Shown here piece by piece: positions 14,793 to 25,159 of a stretch of DNA of 64,000 bases; within the stretch, counting starts at the first letter, position 1; each line of letters starts with the position of its first letter. The DNA is from Prochlorococcus sp. AG-402-A04 (GTDB lineage: Bacteria > Cyanobacteriota > Cyanobacteriia > PCC-6307 > Cyanobiaceae). The stretch spans positions 1 through 64,000 of the forward strand of contig QCHG01000005.1 of NCBI GenBank assembly GCA_003278045.1, written 5' to 3'. Position numbers and translations under genes: made by a program. The notes below the pieces were generated by a model. The model searched no databases and was not told the origin of the DNA. It saw only the letters and a list, made by a program, of their open reading frames with translations.

Positions 14793-15683
14793 TTAAGTAA
14801 GACTAACTTGTTGATAACAAAACCAAAGCCATTGCTGAAAAAGCAAATTCCTATGAGATCTCCAAGCGGTTTTTGAACTATTTAGATCAAAATTTTCAGG
14901 TGGAGGAACATCTCCCTTTTCTTTGTCTCTCTCAATTTCACTAATAATTCTATGCACCGTATACTCAGGATGACCTAAATGCATAAGTTGTTTTTGATCA
15001 TTAGATTCAAATATTGTATATCCAACGTTTTCTCCATAAGCCAACAAATTCAATTTCCCTTCTTTTTGGGCCTTCTCCATTTCTAAATCTGGTAATCCAG
15101 CAAATCTACTTTGAGGACAAATAAATTCATCATCTTGTGTACCCATCAAAGGGTGTCCAGGAACAAGACTTTTTAAAGGGAATACCCCAAATAATTTCCT
15201 ATCAAAAACTTGCTTATCAACCCCTGCCAAATAAGCAAGAGCAAAGCCAGCCCAACATAATCCAAGAGTACTCGCACAAGAATTTCTGGCTTCATTTACA
15301 ATTTTCACAAATTCATCCCAATACTTAACCTCCTCAAAGGCTAGGTGCTCAATAGGTGCTCCAGTAATAATGATTCCATCTAACGGTTCTGGATTATTTG
15401 CTTCTTCCCAAGTAATGTATAGATTATTTAGATGATTAAGATCCCATGTTTTATAAGAGTGAGTTTTAAGCTTTATCCAAACTGGCTCAATTTGAAGAGG
15501 AGATAAACCAAGAGGATGTAGTAAGTTAAATTCATACTGTTTGCCAAGAGGCATTATATTTAAAATACCAATCCTAAGAGGACGTATATCCTGTCTTTTT
15601 GCCAATTCTGGTTCGATCCAAGATATATGATTTTTCTCGACATCACTAATCTTGTGATAGTTACTAGGAATTATTAAAGCCAA
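14793..15683 (-). CDS. metA: Homoserine O-acyltransferase, MetA type (probably acetyl-specific)
   Basis: This 296-residue MetA/HTS family enzyme belongs to the class I glutamine-amidotransferase fold. The nucleophile is Cys143 in TLGLCWAGFALAYLAG; the His is in LMHLGHPEYTVHR and the Glu in ISEIERDKEK. The selectivity position after TGAP holds Glu112 (TGAPIEHLAF). In this family Glu there goes with acetyl-CoA, and Gly with succinyl-CoA. The product is therefore likely O-acetylhomoserine, the substrate of the enzyme encoded 13 bp upstream. The predicted start is TTG. Confidence 0.9.
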   Translation of the reverse strand: MALIIPSNYHKISDVEKNHISWIEPELAKRQDIRPLRIGILNIMPLGKQYEFNLLHPLGLSPLQIEPVWIKLKTHSYKTWDLNHLNNLYITWEEANNPEPLDGIIITGAPIEHLAFEEVKYWDEFVKIVNEARNSCASTLGLCWAGFALAYLAGVDKQVFDRKLFGVFPLKSLVPGHPLMGTQDDEFICPQSRFAGLPDLEMEKAQKEGKLNLLAYGENVGYTIFESNDQKQLMHLGHPEYTVHRIISEIERDKEKGDVPPPENFDLNSSKTAWRSHRNLLFQQWLWFCYQQVSLT

Positions 15684-15696
15684 TAAATCTCCTATC

Positions 15697-17040
<1,344 letters not shown>

Positions 17041-17096
17041 CTATTATCTATTTAACTTAAAAAAGTCCCAAAAAAAAACAAAAAAAAGATAAATAT

Positions 17097-17798
17097 TTAT
17101 AAATCCTTTTTTAATGAGGGGTAATTATCTTTCATATATAAACTAAAATCTTCTTTTATCGCAGATCTAAGTTTCTCAATATTTGCAAAATCTATTATAG
17201 GAAAAGTTTTATTAGCCTCAGGATCTTTTTCAGTAATTGATTTCCAATTCTTACCTACATCTTTTTCAGAGTTGTTAAGAACCTCATCAAAATTAAAACA
17301 CTTATCATTGTTCTTAGCCTCAAATTCGCTAAAAGCTTTATTTATAAGCTCTTTTCTATTTTCGAATAGATTCTTAGCTTTTAAAGTATCTGGAAGACCC
17401 ATAACTGGTTGTAATTCCTTGAGGAGTTTTATTTCCTCTTCAATTAAGAGTGTCCAAACACCATATTTATTTTTCGGAAGATTAGAATTACTAAAAATAT
17501 TAATTTCATCGAGGTAAAAATTTAACCATAGATAATAAGATTTTTCTTCAATAGTTTTTTTAACGGATATCTTTTTATTTTGGATCTTTGGAAGTAACTT
17601 TTCTGCCTTCTTTAAAAACTGTCTGTCTTCTCTTTCTAAATTTATTAATCCCCATCTTTGACTGTAGTCCCATAAATCTTCGTATCTTGTTAAGTCTTCT
17701 TGATTCCAACCAAGAGCTTTAAGTTCATGAGAACGATGAGTTAATTCCTTTTTCAAAAAAAACCTTTTAAACCATAATAATTCTAACCCTGCAATCAA
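17097..17798 (-). CDS. Hypothetical protein, 233 aa
   Basis: I do not recognise this protein. A short hydrophobic start (IAGLELLWFKRFF) could be a membrane anchor. The rest is hydrophilic and helical, with Trp/Tyr-rich patches (RYEDLWDYSQRWGLINL, about residues 38-54). It is predicted to start at TTG. It lies between metY and the dehydrogenase-like gene on the same strand, with 71 and 50 bp gaps. No catalytic motif is seen. Confidence 0.6.
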   Translation of the reverse strand: MIAGLELLWFKRFFLKKELTHRSHELKALGWNQEDLTRYEDLWDYSQRWGLINLEREDRQFLKKAEKLLPKIQNKKISVKKTIEEKSYYLWLNFYLDEINIFSNSNLPKNKYGVWTLLIEEEIKLLKELQPVMGLPDTLKAKNLFENRKELINKAFSEFEAKNNDKCFNFDEVLNNSEKDVGKNWKSITEKDPEANKTFPIIDFANIEKLRSAIKEDFSLYMKDNYPSLKKDL

Positions 17799-17848
17799 GA
17801 TTAGTAAATAAATAAAGAACTTTGCTTTCTAGCAAATCAGAAAAATAA

Positions 17849-19357
17849 TCAATTTTTAAAATATTTATTAATAATTTTCAATACATTGATATAACTATGA
17901 TTTTTTTTAGAAATTTGATTACTATATTTATTTGTTTTAAGGGCGTTTTGCTCTTTGTCAATAAATAATTTCTTGTAAAAGTTTTCAATATCATCAAAAA
18001 GATAATCTCCTTTTAATTTTTCATTTAGTTCGAAAGATAATTCAGATTTCACAGATTCTTGGCAAAAATTAGTGATTTCTTCTGAACTAATTAAAACCTT
18101 ATAAATTTCTTTTTTTTCTTCTGAATTAGCATTAAAGCATAAATAAATCAGATTAATCATTGAACAATTGTTATTTTTAATTTTGAATTCTTTATAAATG
18201 TCTGGCCAAAATTTTAAAGATTTTAGACCTTCTAAACCTCCTTGACTGAGAGAGTATTTATTACACCAATTTACAAATTCTGAGACATCTTTTGGACATC
18301 TATTGAGTTGCAAAAGCATATCTGATAAAACTTGTCCTGCTTGAAAATTCCGTGTTGGTTTTCCTTCTGTTGGTAGAGTCATACTCCCTAAGACATCAGC
18401 CTTAACAGCATTTAATTGAGAAAAAGTATAATCTCCTTTGTCACAAAATTTATCATTAATTATTTCCCTTGCACTAATTATTTCTTCACCATAACCAAGT
18501 TCTGTTAATGAAAGATATTTATTCTCTAATTTATTTTCTTTTCTAACTTTTATTGATACTGATGCGGCCTGATCTAAACATTGAGTTAACAAAATCGTAT
18601 TAATGGTGGGCAGCATTCCTGGCTTATCGGAATGAAAGTTATTTACAAAACCTGCAAATATTGATGAGATATTTTTTATTGATTTTATATATTGACATTC
18701 AATATTGTGAACTCCTGGCGAAACTTGAATTTTCGGTGATAATTGATTCAAAATGCGTGCTCCTATTAATGCTGTTAGCGAATCAGGATGGCAGAAATTT
18801 GCAGTAAAACTATCATTAGGATTTCGTAAAGCTCCGTGACGATGAAATCCCGTAAAAAAAGCTAAATTTGGATATTTATTACAAAGAATAAAAGGGTTTT
18901 TATTTTTATTATCAATACAAAAAGAACCGACTAGACAGCCAAGAACCACATTTTCTCTTTTTAAATTTTTTCTGAGTTCTAAAGCATTTTTAACATCATC
19001 TTGTATGTGATTACTATTTGAAGCAAGAATAACTATCTCACATTTCAAGAGAAGATCTTTTAGATCAAAGGACTTTCGTTTCCCCTCTGCAGAATAATGT
19101 CCCATCCTCTTAATCTTTTCAATAATCTCATTATCCATATCAGAAATAACATCATTTGAGAAAGCACCTAATAAATCTCTATCTTCCCTAGGAGCCAAGA
19201 GAATATTATTTGATTTTCCATGCATAGCACAGTTGTATGCCAGTGATGCAGGATATAAACCAACACTGTAAAATCCAACTTTGCTATTCTCTATATCTTC
19301 AATCAATGAATAAAAATATTTTTCATCTTTGATGTTTTCTACGAAATTATTCTTCAT
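17849..19357 (-). CDS. GpsA/6PGDH-like Rossmann protein, unknown function
   Basis: The first 200 of 502 residues read like glycerol-3-phosphate dehydrogenase. There is a nucleotide-binding strand (KVGFYSVGLYPASLAYNCAM), NDVISDMDNEIIEKIKRMGH, CEIVILASNSNHI and VVLGCLVGSFC. Residues near 200 (DSLTALIGARILNQLS) could begin the helical dimerisation domain, and LTELGYGEEIISAREII follows. The canonical GxGxxG is altered to SVGLYPAS, so cofactor use is uncertain. The last 130 residues are Lys/Asn-rich and unlike the family. It is divergent from the glucosylglycerol-phosphate phosphatase-like gene, 124 bp away, suggesting a possible shared polyol-phosphate role. Confidence 0.55.
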   Translation of the reverse strand: MKNNFVENIKDEKYFYSLIEDIENSKVGFYSVGLYPASLAYNCAMHGKSNNILLAPREDRDLLGAFSNDVISDMDNEIIEKIKRMGHYSAEGKRKSFDLKDLLLKCEIVILASNSNHIQDDVKNALELRKNLKRENVVLGCLVGSFCIDNKNKNPFILCNKYPNLAFFTGFHRHGALRNPNDSFTANFCHPDSLTALIGARILNQLSPKIQVSPGVHNIECQYIKSIKNISSIFAGFVNNFHSDKPGMLPTINTILLTQCLDQAASVSIKVRKENKLENKYLSLTELGYGEEIISAREIINDKFCDKGDYTFSQLNAVKADVLGSMTLPTEGKPTRNFQAGQVLSDMLLQLNRCPKDVSEFVNWCNKYSLSQGGLEGLKSLKFWPDIYKEFKIKNNNCSMINLIYLCFNANSEEKKEIYKVLISSEEITNFCQESVKSELSFELNEKLKGDYLFDDIENFYKKLFIDKEQNALKTNKYSNQISKKNHSYINVLKIINKYFKN

Positions 19358-19481
19358 TTTTGGAAACTCTTGAAAATTTTTTTAATTTCTTACCCATACC
19401 AACATTTTTCTACATTAAAGCAATTTTTGACCATAGCAAATTATTTATTGAAAATATTGAGTTTTTTAATTTATAATTTCT

Positions 19482-20738
19482 GTGAACGTGGAAATTAAAA
19501 GAAAAATAATTATAAATATGGAATATCTGGCAAATAATTTAAATAAACAAAAACAATTAATTTCTTCTAAAAATATCTTATTTATTCAAGACATTGACGG
19601 AGTTTGTATCCCTTTAGTTAAAGATCCAATGACTAGAGAATTAGAATCAAAATATATCTATGCAGTAAAAGAATTTGCCGAGGAATTCTTTGTATTAACT
19701 TGCGGGGAACATGAAGGTCCAAGAGGAGTTAACAGAATTGTAGAGAGGAGTTTAAGGAGCACTACTGAGCCTAAAAACAAAGAACTATATTTAAGAGGTT
19801 TAGCTGCCTGTGGAGTAGAGTATCAAGACAGTAATGGTGAAATAAGTTTTGAAGGAGTCTCAGAAAAAGAACTAAGTTTTTTATCTAAAGTACCTAGTTT
19901 AATAAGACCAAAATTTAATTATATAGTTAAGAATATTTTTCCTGAACTTAGCCAAGAAGATATCAATTTTCACGCAGTAAAATCAATATGTGAAACACGC
20001 TTCTCGCCAACGATTAATTTCAATAGTCTATTTGATTTAGTTCATGAAGATTCTGATAAAAGAAAGCTTATTCAAATTAGTTTTGAAAAAATGATGAATG
20101 AAATCATTTTAAAAGCTGAATCCGAAGGCCTCAAAAACTCATTTTTCCTTCATATTTCACCAAATTTAGGAAATAAAAATGGTAGAGAAACAATTAAATT
20201 TTCTTCTCAAGATGATATCGGATCAACAGACATACAATTACTTATTAAAGGAGCAGTTAAAGATTCTGGAGTTTTATTTCTTTTAAATAAATTTATTGCA
20301 GATAAAACTGGTAATGCTCCTTTTGGAAGAAATTTTAATTTTAGAAACTCTCCAAATTCTATTACGGAAAAAATTGATTTATGCAAAAGAACTATTCAAA
20401 AAGAAGATATGCCTTTGATAGTAGGAGTTGGCGACACAGTCACATCAAAAAAAAATAATGATGAAAAAAGTTATTCAAGAGGAGGAAGTGACAGGTCTTT
20501 TCTAGAATTAATACAAATATTAGGTAATGAATTCGGGATTAAGAATAAAATAATTTTTGTAGATAGTAGTTCTGGTGAAGTTGAAAGACCCTCTACAAAA
20601 AAAACAGATTTAGTAGGGATCAGTGATGTTCATGACAATTTAAAATTTGACATAGTTTTTAAAAATGGTCCCAAAGAATACATAAGTTGGTTTATTGAAC
20701 TTGCTAATGAGAGATCAAACTTTAAAAAAAATAGTTGA
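19482..20738 (+). CDS. stpA: Glucosylglycerol 3-phosphatase-like (StpA, Salt_tol_Pase family)
   Basis: The HAD-like phosphatase start FIQDIDGVCIPLV (Asp37 and Asp39 as DxD) and LTCGEHEGPRGVNRIVERSL match the cyanobacterial GGP phosphatase family. So do the middle SPTINFNSLFDLVH and the late VGVGDTVTSKKN and SRGGSDRSFLELIQ. In salt-tolerant cyanobacteria it removes phosphate from glucosylglycerol phosphate made by GgpS. No ggpS is in this window, and from memory most Prochlorococcus lack it, so the true substrate may differ. The frame opens at GTG; ATG at 19518 is an alternative start. Confidence 0.85.
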   Translation: MNVEIKRKIIINMEYLANNLNKQKQLISSKNILFIQDIDGVCIPLVKDPMTRELESKYIYAVKEFAEEFFVLTCGEHEGPRGVNRIVERSLRSTTEPKNKELYLRGLAACGVEYQDSNGEISFEGVSEKELSFLSKVPSLIRPKFNYIVKNIFPELSQEDINFHAVKSICETRFSPTINFNSLFDLVHEDSDKRKLIQISFEKMMNEIILKAESEGLKNSFFLHISPNLGNKNGRETIKFSSQDDIGSTDIQLLIKGAVKDSGVLFLLNKFIADKTGNAPFGRNFNFRNSPNSITEKIDLCKRTIQKEDMPLIVGVGDTVTSKKNNDEKSYSRGGSDRSFLELIQILGNEFGIKNKIIFVDSSSGEVERPSTKKTDLVGISDVHDNLKFDIVFKNGPKEYISWFIELANERSNFKKNS

Positions 20739-20778
20739 CTTTTTTATTTTCGAATGACAATTTATAAATAATAGATTC

Positions 20779-21711
20779 ATGAAAGAAAAATTCCCCTCAA
20801 TATATAAAGAACCTATAGAAACATTGCAAATTAACGTAGGTTATAAATGCAATCAGGCTTGTAAGCATTGTCATGTCAATTCGAGTCCCTTAAGGACTGA
20901 AAAGATGTCCAATGAAATGATATCTCTTATTCCAAAGATAATTGAAAAATACAAAATCAAGACTTTAGATATAACAGGTGGTGCGCCAGAACTTCACCCA
21001 AAATTTAAAAACCTTATCAACAGCTTGAACACAAAACAAGTTGATATTATTGATAGGTGCAATTTGACAATTTTTTTTGAAGAAGGTTATGAAGATCTTC
21101 CTCAATTTCTTGCAAAAAATAAAGTGATAGTTACTGCTTCGCTACCGTGTTATGAAAAAAATAATGTTGATTTTCAAAGGGGTTTTGGCGTTTTTGAAAA
21201 AAGTATTAATGCCATAAAAATTCTTAATGATTTAGGTTATGGAAAGAAAGAAAATGGATTACAATTAAACCTTGTTTACAATCCTGTAAGCCCAATTCTT
21301 CCTCCTTCTCAGGAAATATTGGAGAAGGATTATAAAAAAATTCTATTCGAAAAATACAATATCGTTTTTAATAATTTATACACAATAACTAATATGCCTA
21401 TAAATAGATATGAAGAATCTCTTAGAAGAGAAGGTAAACTAAATACTTATTACAAATTACTAAAAGAAAACTTTAATGAAAAAAATTTAGAAAATTTAAT
21501 GTGTAAAAAGACAATTAGTGTAAATTGGCTAGGAGAAATTTATGATTGTGACTTTAACCAACAGATAAATTTCCGAAAGAATAAAGGGCCAAAGACACTT
21601 TATGATCTATTGGATGAATCATTTACTTTTGACTACGGGGTAGCTGTAAAAGAACATTGTTTTGCTTGCACTGCAGGTGCAGGGTCAAGTTGTGGAGGGA
21701 CTTTAAGTTAA
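20779..21711 (+). CDS. arsS: Arsenosugar-biosynthesis-type radical SAM protein
   Basis: The radical SAM cluster motif is CNQACKHC (Cys24, 28 and 31), followed by HVNSSPLRTEKMS and DITGGAPELHP. The C-terminal part carries the family-specific CKKTISVNWLGEIYDCDFNQ and a terminal CFACTAGAGSSCGGTL. ArsS enzymes join 5'-deoxyadenosyl to dimethylated arsenic in arsenosugar synthesis. Here it is the Cys, not the selenocysteine, form. It starts 40 bp after the StpA-like gene on the same strand. The methyltransferase partner ArsM is not in the window. Confidence 0.85.
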   Translation: MKEKFPSIYKEPIETLQINVGYKCNQACKHCHVNSSPLRTEKMSNEMISLIPKIIEKYKIKTLDITGGAPELHPKFKNLINSLNTKQVDIIDRCNLTIFFEEGYEDLPQFLAKNKVIVTASLPCYEKNNVDFQRGFGVFEKSINAIKILNDLGYGKKENGLQLNLVYNPVSPILPPSQEILEKDYKKILFEKYNIVFNNLYTITNMPINRYEESLRREGKLNTYYKLLKENFNEKNLENLMCKKTISVNWLGEIYDCDFNQQINFRKNKGPKTLYDLLDESFTFDYGVAVKEHCFACTAGAGSSCGGTLS

Positions 21712-21717
21712 AACCTG

Positions 21718-22179
21718 CTAAATGCAATTAGGACAAATTGCTCTTACATTTAAAGAGGATTCAATTAGTTTAAAACCATTAACTTTTGCTGCAACTTTGC
21801 CTGCCTCTAAAACCTCATCATTTTCGAATTCTTCTGTTCTTCCACACCTAATGCAAATCAAATGATGATGATCCGGTGTGTCGTTACTAAGCAATTCATA
21901 TCTGTGTCCACCCTCACTTAGTTCTAATTCATGAAGCAAACCCATTTGTACTAAAAGTCTTAAAGTTCTATAAATTGTTGCTAGTGAAACTTTGGAGCTT
22001 GTTTTAACTAACTTTTCATGAACCTCTTCAGCACTAAGATGCTTTCCAGAGCCAATATTTTCAAATAAATTAAGAACCTTTAACCTCTGAGGAGTTAATC
22101 TCTTCCCATCTTTATGTAATCCATCACCAAGAGGAGATGTTATTACTTTGTATTGAGAGGATAATGACAAAATTAACAT
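21718..22179 (-). CDS. fur: Fur-family transcriptional regulator
   Basis: This 153-residue regulator has a winged-helix N-terminal half (KRLTPQRLKVLNLF, then SLATIYRTLRLLVQMGLLHE) and the metal-binding dimerisation half (TPDHHHLICIRCGRTEEFEN, then AICPNCI with the second CxxC). It represses genes in response to a bound metal. Whether it senses iron, zinc or peroxide cannot be decided by eye; Fur is the default call. It is convergent with arsS, 6 bp apart. Confidence 0.85.
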   Translation of the reverse strand: MLILSLSSQYKVITSPLGDGLHKDGKRLTPQRLKVLNLFENIGSGKHLSAEEVHEKLVKTSSKVSLATIYRTLRLLVQMGLLHELELSEGGHRYELLSNDTPDHHHLICIRCGRTEEFENDEVLEAGKVAAKVNGFKLIESSLNVRAICPNCI

Positions 22180-22286
22180 TTGGCTATTCTCAATAATAAC
22201 TCTTGATGAGAGTAAAACAACTTATTTATTTAAAATGTTTACTAAAGTTCTTCAAAATATTATGTTAAATGTATCTTTATATGTAA

Positions 22287-22856
22287 ATGATGAATGATCA
22301 AGAAATTTCTTCTGATAAATTATCATCGAAAGTAAACGCCTTGATAATTATTGATATTCAGGAAAAAATAATAAGACCAATTTTTAATAAGGATTCAATA
22401 ATCAAAAACATTAAAAAGCTAATAAATGCTTACCAAATTTTAGATAAAAACATATTTATATCCGAACAGAACCCACTCAAATTGGGAGTAACAATACCTG
22501 AATTATTACCTAAAGCTCGATTTAAAAAGATTGAAAAGATGGTATTTAGCTTAGCTAATATACAAGATTTTTTAAATGAACTTAAAGATAAGAAAATTAC
22601 TAATTTGATAGTTTGTGGGATCGAAACGCATATTTGTATTCAACAAACAGTCTTAGATTGTTTACAAAAAGGATTTGAAGTTATTCTCATATCAGATTCC
22701 ATGGGAAGTCGAAATAGGGTAGATCATGAAATAGCATTACAAAGAATGACTCAGAGTGGGGCGATCTTAACAACAACTGAATCAATAATTTTTGAATTAT
22801 GCAAAACTGCTGATAGAGAGGAATTTAAAGAAATTAGAAACATAATAATTAGTTAA
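22287..22856 (+). CDS. Isochorismatase-like cysteine hydrolase
   Basis: The catalytic triad of the isochorismatase superfamily is visible: Asp23 in LIIIDIQEKI, Lys84 in IEKMVFS and Cys117 in VCGIETHICIQQT. The 189 residues span a single domain. The superfamily hydrolyses amides (nicotinamide, ureidoacrylate) or enol ethers, and nothing here fixes the substrate. It is divergent from fur, 107 bp away, so it may lie under metal control, but no operator is identified. Confidence 0.85.
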   Translation: MMNDQEISSDKLSSKVNALIIIDIQEKIIRPIFNKDSIIKNIKKLINAYQILDKNIFISEQNPLKLGVTIPELLPKARFKKIEKMVFSLANIQDFLNELKDKKITNLIVCGIETHICIQQTVLDCLQKGFEVILISDSMGSRNRVDHEIALQRMTQSGAILTTTESIIFELCKTADREEFKEIRNIIIS

Positions 22857-22934
22857 AGAAAAATAAAGACTGGTTTGTTGTTTGGAGATAATTTAAAATT
22901 TTATTAGAGATAAATTTTAAGGGTTTATTTGAAT

Positions 22935-23966
22935 ATGAAATTAGTTACTGAAAACTTCCTTTTGGCAATATCTATTTTTTTTATTGGAACTTTATTGTCG
23001 ATAATAATTTCAAAAGTTTCAAAAATATTTTTTAAAAAGATTTCCAAAAGAACAAAAACAAATTTCGATGATTTTATTTTTGAGGTGATCTCTGGAATTA
23101 TAAAACCTATAGGTTACCTTCTTTCATTTTATTTTTCAATTGACTATTTTTTTGCTGATGAAATAACTTTCATCTCTATCTTATTAAATATTTTGAAATT
23201 ATTTATATTAATAATCATCATAAAAGCTCTCAACAAAGTTTTAATAAGATCTTTAACAGAATCGACCTCGAAAATTAATGATTCCTCAATTAGTTCGATG
23301 GTATCTTCACTAACTCCATTGATAAAAGCATTAACATGGACTGTTGGCTCAATTTTTTTCTTACAAAATATAGGTGTTCAAATGACTGCTATTTGGGCTT
23401 TACTAAGTGCAGGAGGTATTGGAGCAGGATTAGCTTTGAAAGATCCCGTTCAGGAGTTCTTTGAATATATAACAATTTTGCTTGATAAACCTTTTCAAAA
23501 AGGTGAGTTTATAAAATCTGATGGAGTCCTCGGAATGGTTGAGAGAGTGGGAGTACGATCATCAAGGATAAGAAGTATTAATGGAGAAGTAATAGTAATG
23601 AGCAATAGCGCCCTAACAAATGGAATAATTTCAAATTACGCACAAATGGAAAAAAGAAGGTTAGTGCATAAATTGGGAGTTGTTTATGAAACCTCTCCAA
23701 AACTTATGAAATTGATTCCAATAATAATTAAAAAAATAGTTGAAGAGACAAAAGACGCGTCTTTTGATAGATGTCATTTCACAGATTTCGGCGACTTCAG
23801 TCTTAATTTCGAACTTGTTTATTACATCCCAACAAATAATTATCTTGCTGCAATGGAAGCTCAACAATCTATAAATTTAAGAATTATTGAGGAATTTGCG
23901 GTTAATAATATAGAGTTTGCATTCCCAACGCAAACCTTAAATATTGAAAGTAGCAAAGCCAAATGA
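22935..23966 (+). CDS. Small-conductance mechanosensitive channel (MscS family)
   Basis: Four predicted helices are followed by the pore-lining glycine/alanine helix and beta domain (LSAGGIGAGLALKDPVQEFF, about residues 156-175; DKPFQKGEFIKSDG; VERVGVRSSRIRSINGEVIV). The protein gates an osmolyte-release pore in the inner membrane during hypo-osmotic shock. I prefer ATG 22935 over the TTG two codons earlier. Its last 30 bp overlap the 3' end of the convergent SDR gene in a different frame. Confidence 0.9.
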   Translation: MKLVTENFLLAISIFFIGTLLSIIISKVSKIFFKKISKRTKTNFDDFIFEVISGIIKPIGYLLSFYFSIDYFFADEITFISILLNILKLFILIIIIKALNKVLIRSLTESTSKINDSSISSMVSSLTPLIKALTWTVGSIFFLQNIGVQMTAIWALLSAGGIGAGLALKDPVQEFFEYITILLDKPFQKGEFIKSDGVLGMVERVGVRSSRIRSINGEVIVMSNSALTNGIISNYAQMEKRRLVHKLGVVYETSPKLMKLIPIIIKKIVEETKDASFDRCHFTDFGDFSLNFELVYYIPTNNYLAAMEAQQSINLRIIEEFAVNNIEFAFPTQTLNIESSKAK

Positions 23967-24935
23967 TCTACAAATATCTTCACTTAAAATCCATAGTTTT
24001 GCGGCCAACTCAGAGTTATTTGCCTCATCACTAACCTTACTTTCAACTAATTTATGTTTTTTAAAAGATATAAGTTTATTACTTAAATGTACGTAATCAA
24101 TATTATTAAATTTTGAATCAAAAACAATTTCAGAAAGTATCTTACCAGCATTTTCTATACTTTCAGAAATTCCTAAAATATTTTTTGCAACTTTAGAAAA
24201 AATCAAATATCCAAAGAGATTAAAACGTTTACTGTATCTAAAAAAACCTGCATCATTTGGTATTACGAGACCGGGAGCCCAAGTAATTACAGAAATTTTA
24301 CTAGATGATAATTTTAATTTTTTTGCAAGTTCTTTAGCAAACAAAATATTACATAACTTACTATTTTTATAAGATTCATCAGCATTAAAATTTAAAAATT
24401 GACCAGTAACTTTTTTTTTAAAATCAACTAGATTATTTAGCCCTGCTTTCTTTCCTATATTTCCACCTGAGCTATTGGGATCGTGTACATCTGATGATGT
24501 AATAATGATTCTAGATTCTTCTTTATCTCTAACTAAATCTTTTAAGATGTTCACTAAGTAAAAATGAGCAAGATGATTAACTGCAAAAGTTAGTTCTACC
24601 CCCTGTTTTGATACTTTAGGGTAAAAAGAACCCGTATATTGCAATCCTGCATTTAAAACAACAACATCTAAGAAAATCTTTTTACTTATAAAGTAATCCT
24701 TAATTTTTTTAATATTCTCTAGATTTGAAAGATCACAATTTTCAATAATATTTAAATATTTACTGTGGTAATTTTTATCAAAATATTTCTCAATTGTTTT
24801 GAGAAATTCATTCCTTCTTAATTCAGATTTTATTACAACGTATAAATTATTTTTCGTCTTTAGTAAATTAACAATGGCAAAAAGCCCTATTCCTGAATTA
24901 CCTCCAGTAATTAAAATTTTTTTATTTTTAATCAT
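23937..24935 (-). CDS. Short-chain dehydrogenase, protochlorophyllide-reductase-like
   Basis: This 332-residue SDR has TGGNSGIG at about residues 10-17, VVLNAGLQYTG, the helix QGVELTFAVNHLAHFYL and the SYKNSKLCNILFAKEL active-site YxxxK. The TFAVNHLAHFYLVN pattern and length are shared with plant retinol-dehydrogenase/POR-like SDRs. In related genomes similar genes have been labelled light-dependent protochlorophyllide reductase, which may be over-annotation. The substrate is unknown. It overlaps the mechanosensitive-channel gene tail to tail by 30 bp. Confidence 0.8.
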   Translation of the reverse strand: MIKNKKILITGGNSGIGLFAIVNLLKTKNNLYVVIKSELRRNEFLKTIEKYFDKNYHSKYLNIIENCDLSNLENIKKIKDYFISKKIFLDVVVLNAGLQYTGSFYPKVSKQGVELTFAVNHLAHFYLVNILKDLVRDKEESRIIITSSDVHDPNSSGGNIGKKAGLNNLVDFKKKVTGQFLNFNADESYKNSKLCNILFAKELAKKLKLSSSKISVITWAPGLVIPNDAGFFRYSKRFNLFGYLIFSKVAKNILGISESIENAGKILSEIVFDSKFNNIDYVHLSNKLISFKKHKLVESKVSDEANNSELAAKLWILSEDICRSFGFATFNI

Positions 24936-25159
24936 TTAACTTGCTATATATTTTTTAATAATAAAAAAATTTTTAGGTATTTTTTATTTTGTAATCTTAT
25001 AAATTATTGTTAAAACACTGAAAACTTATTCACTAGTAATTGAGTAATTTGATTATTATTAATCTACTCTCATTACAAGTATTGGATGAAATATATAATT
25101 TTAAGCGCAGAAGTAATAATTTGTTCCATAAATTTCTTTAATCATAAGATTTATATTTA

